From: an uncultured Haloferula sp.
GTDB lineage: Bacteria; Verrucomicrobiota; Verrucomicrobiae; Verrucomicrobiales; Akkermansiaceae
Assembly (NCBI GenBank): GCA_946885645.1
Contig: CAMPGU010000047.1
Span: forward strand, 1 to 18,471
Direction: 5' to 3'
Length of the DNA: 18,471 nucleotides
In this document: positions 14,085-18,471 of the stretch, in pieces
Layout of the letters: each line of letters starts with the position of its first letter
How positions within the stretch are numbered: the stretch's first letter is position 1
Program-made: the position numbers and the translations under genes
The notes under the pieces: generated by a model
What the model saw: the letters and a program-made list of their open reading frames with translations, nothing else
Databases searched by the model: none
What the model was told of the DNA's origin: nothing

Positions 14085-14100
14085 TGGCACGGGAGTTGCT
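14085..14100 (+). promoter_or_regulatory. Sigma-54 (-24/-12) promoter of the urt operon
   Basis: TGGCACG (14085-14091), four bases, then TTGCT (14096-14100) is a full match to the sigma-54 core TGGCACG-N4-TTGCW, with the invariant GG and GC 10 bases apart. The predicted start of transcription is near 14111, about 6 nt before the urtB ATG. It overlaps a 10-bp direct repeat GCACGGGAGT (14070-14079 and 14087-14096) and a GTGCC/GGCAC hairpin (14078-14090). Sigma-54 promoters need an enhancer-binding activator; in nitrogen metabolism this is commonly NtrC. Confidence 0.8.
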
Positions 14101-14116
14101 CTCGCCCTGATTCACC

Positions 14117-15868
14117 ATGAGGGTCGCGTTGCCAGGCAGAGCCGATGGATCCGGCCGGATATTCCGGTGCCTGATGATATGCCTATGGGGTATCGCGACC
14201 CCCGCCTTCACCCGGGAAGAGGGGCCGGAGACCGCGCGGGAGATCGTGGCGGCCGCGGCCGTCCTGACGGATGCGGACGAGCAGAAGAAGCTGGTGGAGA
14301 GTCTGGCCGGCGCCGATGCGGACGAGGTCTCGCTGTGGCTGGCGAAATGGAAGGAGGGCGAAATCTACCTCTATCAGGACGCCGCCGGGACGGATACGGC
14401 GGTGACCTTGGCAGGCGAGCCGGATGCCGCCGACAAGTACGCCTTGAGCACCGTCGCCACCGGGAACCCGGTGACCGCCGGAGACGGCAGCGCCGTGCTC
14501 ATGACGAAGGACGAGCTCTATATGGCGGATACCGATTCCGCGCTCCGGCGGGCGATGAAGGGAGTGACGGATCGTCTCGCCTTGAGCTCGCCTCTCGTGG
14601 CGAAGCGCCTCCGCGCGGTGCAGGACACCGGACTGGAGCAGGATCTCGCGAAGCTTCCGCTGCTCGAGCAATGCCTCGCGATCGAAAAGGACGGGAAGGT
14701 GAAGGACGCGCTGGCCGAGGCGATGGCAATGCTCAAGCTGCGCTCCGAAGATCCGGGCGTGCGCCAGACCGCCGTCGCCAACCTCGGGAATATGGGTTCC
14801 ATCGCCTCGCAGGGAGCGATCAAGACCGTGCGAGGCGAGGCGGAGGCCGGCGGACAGGTCGGTCTGGTGGAAGCCTGCGACAAGGCTTTGGCGGATATCG
14901 CGGCGCACATTTCGCGGGTGAATACGGTTGGCACGGTTTTCCGCGGGCTTTCCAAGGGAAGCATCCTGCTGGTTGCGGCCATCGGTCTGGCCATCACCTT
15001 CGGCTTGATGGGCGTGATCAACATGGCGCACGGCGAACTCATTGTCGTCGGCGCTTACACCACTTATCTGGTCCAGAATCTCTTCGCGAAGGGCATCGAG
15101 ATGTCGCCCTTCGGCCTGACGATCAGCATCCCCGGCATGAACCTTTCGGGAGGCGGATGGGACTTGTACTTCCTGGCGGCTATTCCCGCCAGCTTCGTCG
15201 TGGCGGCGCTGGTGGGATTGGTGCTGGAGAGAGGCATCATCCGCTTCCTTTACAAGCGTCCCTTGGAGTCGCTGCTGGCGACGTGGGGGGTTTCGATGGT
15301 GATCCAACAGCTCTTCCGCCTGGTTTTCGGAGCGAACAACGTGCAGGTCGAAAGCCCCTCTTTCCTATCGGGAAACTGGACGGTGAACGACGTCGTCTTC
15401 GGCTGGAACCGTGTCTTCGTGATCGCGTTCGCGGCCCTGATCATTTTCCTGACCTGGGCGGTTCTGACGAAAACGTCGCTCGGCCTGCTGATCCGAGCCG
15501 TGATGCAGAACCGCGGCATGGCTGCTTGTATGGGAGTACGGACGGAGCGGGTGAACATGATGACCTTTGCCTTCGGTAGCGGCCTCGCGGGCCTTGCCGG
15601 GGCCTTCCTTTCGCAGATCGGCAATGTCGGGCCGAACCTCGGCCAGGATTACATCGTCGATTCCTTCATGACGGTGGTGGTGGGCGGTGTGGGGAATATC
15701 ATGGGCACGGTGATCAGTGCCTTGGGCATCGGCATGGCCGACCAATCGCTCCAGCAGATCCTGGGGAACCCGGTGCTCGGAAAGATCCTCGTGCTCGGTG
15801 CCATCATTCTCTTCCTCCAGTGGAAGCCCTCCGGCCTCTTCGCCACCCGCTCCCGTAGCCTCGATTGA
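14117..15868 (+). CDS. urtB: Urea ABC transporter permease UrtB
   Basis: A 583-residue inner-membrane permease of the branched-chain amino acid/urea (HAAT) ABC transporter family. Residues 1-31 are a signal-like N-terminus ([17 protein letters not shown]). About 32-270 form a soluble, probably periplasmic alpha-helical domain typical of UrtB and absent from LivH. The rest is the LivH-like membrane domain ([34 protein letters not shown] ... [23 protein letters not shown]). It partners UrtC in the membrane pore. ATG 14117 is chosen because it keeps the basic n-region of the signal sequence; Met20 is an alternative. No Shine-Dalgarno sequence is seen, and the predicted sigma-54 start leaves a leader of about 6 nt. 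urtC overlaps by one base (TGATG). urtA, the binding protein, is not upstream. Confidence 0.93.
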   Translation: MRVALPGRADGSGRIFRCLMICLWGIATPAFTREEGPETAREIVAAAAVLTDADEQKKLVESLAGADADEVSLWLAKWKEGEIYLYQDAAGTDTAVTLAGEPDAADKYALSTVATGNPVTAGDGSAVLMTKDELYMADTDSALRRAMKGVTDRLALSSPLVAKRLRAVQDTGLEQDLAKLPLLEQCLAIEKDGKVKDALAEAMAMLKLRSEDPGVRQTAVANLGNMGSIASQGAIKTVRGEAEAGGQVGLVEACDKALADIAAHISRVNTVGTVFRGLSKGSILLVAAIGLAITFGLMGVINMAHGELIVVGAYTTYLVQNLFAKGIEMSPFGLTISIPGMNLSGGGWDLYFLAAIPASFVVAALVGLVLERGIIRFLYKRPLESLLATWGVSMVIQQLFRLVFGANNVQVESPSFLSGNWTVNDVVFGWNRVFVIAFAALIIFLTWAVLTKTSLGLLIRAVMQNRGMAACMGVRTERVNMMTFAFGSGLAGLAGAFLSQIGNVGPNLGQDYIVDSFMTVVVGGVGNIMGTVISALGIGMADQSLQQILGNPVLGKILVLGAIILFLQWKPSGLFATRSRSLD

Positions 15869-17001
15869 TGAAAACCTCGCTCGCCGCGAAAACCCCTAAT
15901 CTCCTGCTCGCCGCGATCGCGCTTTTCCTGGTGGTGGTCATGCCGGCCTTGAATGCCGGGGGCGCGGTTTCCGACTTCACCCTCAACACCTGGGGGAAGT
16001 ACCTTTGCTACGCGATCCTCGCGATCTCGGTGGACATGTTGTGGGGCTACACCGGCCTGCTGTGCCTCGGCCAAGCGCTCTTTTTCAGCCTCGGCGGCTA
16101 CATGCTGGGCATGCACCTGATGTTGATGATCGGGAAGCTGGGGCAGTACAGGAGCGACCTGCCGGATTTCATGGTCTTCCTCGGCCTCAAGGAGCTGCCG
16201 GATTTCTGGAAGCCGTTTTATTCCTTCCCGCTCGCCGCGCTGATGGTGCTCGTGCTGCCGGGAGTGCTGGGGTGGATCTTCGGCTATCTCGCATTCCGTT
16301 CGCGGATCAAGGGAGTGTACTTTTCCATCCTCACCCAGGCGTTGACCTACGGGGCCGCGCTGATGTTCTTCCGCAACGACCTGATGATGGGCGGGAACAA
16401 CGGTTTCACCGATTTCCGCAGCTTGTTAGGCGCGGATATCCGCAGCGCGGAGACAAAGCGCCTCCTCTACATCGCCTCCGCAGTGACGCTGACGCTGGTG
16501 TTCATCGGCTGCAAATGGCTTACGACAAGCCGTTTCGGGCTGATCCAAAGGGCGATCCGGGATAGTGAAAACCGCGTTCTTTTCTCCGGTTACTCGGCGG
16601 CGAATTTCAAGCTCTTCGTCTTCGTCATCAGCGCCATGATCGCGGGCGTGGGCGGGGCGCTCTATGTGCCGCAGGTGGGGATCATCAATCCGAGCGAGAT
16701 GATGACCGAGAAGTCCCTCGAAGCCGTGGTGTGGGTAGCAGTCGGGGGCCGCGGCACCTTGATCGGGCCGGTCATCGGCGCGGTCGGCGTCAACCGCATG
16801 AAGAGCTGGGCCACCACGAACTATCCCGATTACTGGCTGATCATCCTGGGCGCGACCTTCGTGCTTGTCGTGCTTTTCATGCCGAAGGGCATCGTCGGCA
16901 TCCCCGGCCAGATCCGTGGATTTTTCGCGAAGCGCCATGGCCGCAAGCTGGCCGCGGCCGAGGACGACCTGATCCCAACCCCCGCCCCGAAAGCCGAATG
17001 A
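15868..17001 (+). CDS. urtC: Urea ABC transporter permease UrtC
   Basis: A 377-residue LivM-like permease that pairs with UrtB. It has about eight to ten membrane segments. Recognisable segments are [73 protein letters not shown], the cytoplasmic coupling stretch [21 protein letters not shown], and [21 protein letters not shown]. The NNGFTDF and GRGTLIGP variants are typical of UrtC rather than LivM. ATG 15868 shares its A with the urtB stop (TGATG); the TTG one codon earlier lies inside the urtB stop region and is less likely. The last codons overlap urtD by four bases (ATGA), indicating translational coupling. Confidence 0.94.
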   Translation: MKTSLAAKTPNLLLAAIALFLVVVMPALNAGGAVSDFTLNTWGKYLCYAILAISVDMLWGYTGLLCLGQALFFSLGGYMLGMHLMLMIGKLGQYRSDLPDFMVFLGLKELPDFWKPFYSFPLAALMVLVLPGVLGWIFGYLAFRSRIKGVYFSILTQALTYGAALMFFRNDLMMGGNNGFTDFRSLLGADIRSAETKRLLYIASAVTLTLVFIGCKWLTTSRFGLIQRAIRDSENRVLFSGYSAANFKLFVFVISAMIAGVGGALYVPQVGIINPSEMMTEKSLEAVVWVAVGGRGTLIGPVIGAVGVNRMKSWATTNYPDYWLIILGATFVLVVLFMPKGIVGIPGQIRGFFAKRHGRKLAAAEDDLIPTPAPKAE

Positions 17002-17765
17002 GCATGGTTCCCTATCTCCTGGCCGCGGAGGGGCTGAACAAATCCTTCTCCGGATTCCAGGCCATCCGCGATCTCAACTTCGCGCTCGAGGAGGGGGAAC
17101 TGCGCACCGTCATCGGGCCGAACGGAGCGGGCAAGACGACCTTCCTGGATCTCATCACCGGGCGGACGAAGCCGGATAGCGGCACGCTCCACTTCGAGCA
17201 GACCCACGATTTGCTCAAGATGAACGAATTCGAGATCTACCGGCTGGGCATCGGGCGGAAATTCCAGACGCCTACCGTCTATACCGATCATACCGTCCGC
17301 GAGAATCTCCTGCTTTCCCTCGCCGGTCCGCGCAGCATCTGGCACTCGCTCTTCGGCCGCATCCGGAAGGAGCAGGAGGAGCGGATGGACGAAATCCTCC
17401 ACACCATCAAGCTTGTCGAGCGGGCCCACGTGAAAGCCGGATCGCTCGCCCACGGGCAGAAGCAGTGGCTGGAGATCGGCATGTTGCTGGCTCAGGATGC
17501 CAAGCTCCTGCTGGTGGACGAACCGGCGGCCGGCATGACCGACGAGGAAACCTACCGCACCGGCGAGCTGCTGCTTTCGCTGGCGGGCAAGCACACCATC
17601 GTCGTCATCGAGCACGACATGACCTTCGTCCGGCAGATCTCGCAGGGTCGCCTGGTCACGGTGCTGCACCAGGGAAACGTCCTGTGCGAAGGCCCGGTGG
17701 ACAGGGTGCAGAACGACGAGCGGGTGATCGAAGTTTATCTGGGCCGCAAAAAGAAAGCCGCATGA
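16998..17765 (+). CDS. urtD: Urea ABC transporter ATP-binding protein UrtD
   Basis: A 255-residue cytosolic ABC ATPase that, with UrtE, powers the urea transporter. Walker A is GPNGAGKTT (about 39-47). The signature motif is the UrtD-type [15 protein letters not shown], in which AHGQ/SHGQ replaces the common SGGQ. Walker B is [11 protein letters not shown], followed by the switch histidine in IVVIEHDM. The C-terminus ([29 protein letters not shown]) is typical of LivG/UrtD. ATG 16998 overlaps the urtC stop (ATGA); ATG 17004 is an alternative two codons on. It overlaps the urtE start by four bases in the same way, so the gene is translationally coupled on both sides. Confidence 0.95.
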   Translation: MSMVPYLLAAEGLNKSFSGFQAIRDLNFALEEGELRTVIGPNGAGKTTFLDLITGRTKPDSGTLHFEQTHDLLKMNEFEIYRLGIGRKFQTPTVYTDHTVRENLLLSLAGPRSIWHSLFGRIRKEQEERMDEILHTIKLVERAHVKAGSLAHGQKQWLEIGMLLAQDAKLLLVDEPAAGMTDEETYRTGELLLSLAGKHTIVVIEHDMTFVRQISQGRLVTVLHQGNVLCEGPVDRVQNDERVIEVYLGRKKKAA

Positions 17766-18471
17766 GCACCGTAGCCGTCGAAGCCCCCACGCTGAAGATC
17801 CGCGACATCTCCGTCTCCATCGGCGGCAGCCGCATCTTGCGCGGCGTGAATCTGGAGATCCGCCCGCAGACGGTCTTTTGCCTGATGGGTCGCAATGGCG
17901 TCGGCAAGACGACCACCTTGAAAGCCATCACGGGCCTCATGGGAGCGGACACGGGCTCGGTGAACCTGCTGGGCACGGAGATCTCCCGGATGAGCCCGGA
18001 AAAACGCGCGCTGCGAGGCCTCGGCTTCGTCCCGCAGGGCCGTGAGATTTTCCCGCAACTGACCGTGGAGGAGAACCTCTACGTGGGCACCGTCGCCCGC
18101 GGCCGGAAGCCGAAGCCGGCGGAACTCGACCGCGTTTTCACCCTCTTTCCCATTATCAAGGAATTCCTGGCCCGGAAAGGCGGCATGCTTTCAGGGGGGC
18201 AGCAACAGCAGCTCGCGATCGGCCGGGCCTTGCTCACGCGACCCAAGCTGCTGATCCTCGACGAGCCGACCGAGGGCATCCAACCGAACATCATCGATCA
18301 GATCGGGGATGCCATCAAAATGCTGCGGGACGAAGGGGAAATGGCCATCCTGCTGGTGGAGCAGTATCTCGATTTCTGCAAGGAGCTCGGCGACGATTTT
18401 GCCATTCTCGAACGCGGCCGAGTCGCCGCGGATGGACCGATGACCGGCCTGAGTGACGAGCTCATCAAGGA
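17762..18471 (+). CDS. urtE: Urea ABC transporter ATP-binding protein UrtE, 3' end outside window
   Basis: The first 236 codons of the second ATPase of the urea transporter; the frame is still open at the window edge. Walker A is GRNGVGKTT, with the Arg typical of UrtE; the Q-loop is GFVPQGREIF; the signature is LSGGQQQQLAIGRALL; Walker B is LLILDEPTEGIQPN; and the switch histidine position is occupied by Gln in LLVEQYLDF, as is common in LivF/UrtE. Full-length members have about 230-240 residues, so only a few codons are probably missing. The ATG overlaps the urtD stop by four bases (ATGA). Downstream genes are unseen; urease or urtA might follow. Confidence 0.95.
   Translation, partial: MSTVAVEAPTLKIRDISVSIGGSRILRGVNLEIRPQTVFCLMGRNGVGKTTTLKAITGLMGADTGSVNLLGTEISRMSPEKRALRGLGFVPQGREIFPQLTVEENLYVGTVARGRKPKPAELDRVFTLFPIIKEFLARKGGMLSGGQQQQLAIGRALLTRPKLLILDEPTEGIQPNIIDQIGDAIKMLRDEGEMAILLVEQYLDFCKELGDDFAILERGRVAADGPMTGLSDELIK

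Noticed and set aside
13899..14090. 64-codon N-terminal extension of the GT35 protein
   Set aside because: The extension has no family similarity, overlaps the regulatory region of urtB, and reads as low-complexity Pro/Ala/Gly sequence.
14183..15307. A 374-codon open frame on the minus strand opposite urtB
   Set aside because: Same reason: it lies opposite a well-supported permease and has His/Arg-rich shadow composition.

Overview
The window is a high-GC bacterial chromosome segment with short intergenic gaps. The gene set (a PEP-CTERM protein, a GH76 mannanase-type enzyme, a SMUG-type uracil-DNA glycosylase, a short GT35 phosphorylase and a urt operon) and the GC-rich promoters with weak Shine-Dalgarno signals fit a Verrucomicrobiota member, perhaps near Luteolibacter/Haloferula. 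That assignment is inferred from gene content; there is no rRNA or other taxonomic marker. No mobile element, CRISPR array, tRNA or rRNA was seen.

Left part (1-2655): a YCII/DGPF-domain protein reads right and meets, tail to tail, an IspH-fold protein that has lost the iron-sulfur cysteines. The 180 bp between this IspH-like gene and a divergent secreted GH76 hydrolase holds two copies of a strong palindrome with TTTGT/ACAAA arms, one of them abutting the IspH-like start codon. This is the most unusual locus in the window.

Centre (2656-9989): housekeeping and envelope genes. ileS and lspA are followed by a TPM-domain membrane protein, then a DUF2062 membrane protein on the other strand whose 3' end overlaps it. 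Divergent from DUF2062 is uppP (undecaprenyl-diphosphate phosphatase), then a secreted M23-type peptidase and a membrane-anchored staphylococcal-nuclease-like protein 4 bp further on. lspA, uppP and the M23 protein all concern lipoprotein or cell-wall processing.

Right-centre (9990-13898): a PEP-CTERM surface protein, a small acidic lipoprotein with alternating valine/charged repeats on the minus strand, a 318 bp stretch with no convincing gene, a SMUG-like uracil-DNA glycosylase, and a minus-strand GT35 alpha-glucan phosphorylase homologue in which the pyridoxal-phosphate lysine is replaced by threonine.

Right end (13899-18471): urtB-urtC-urtD-urtE, a urea-type ABC transporter operon with overlapping start/stop codons, cut off by the window end inside urtE. 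A textbook sigma-54 -24/-12 promoter (TGGCACG-N4-TTGCT) lies directly before urtB, which ties the operon to nitrogen-responsive control. The binding-protein gene urtA, usually first in the operon, is not next to urtB. At several genes (ileS, urtB, M23) the predicted transcription start falls within about 0-6 nt of the start codon, suggesting leaderless or near-leaderless mRNAs.
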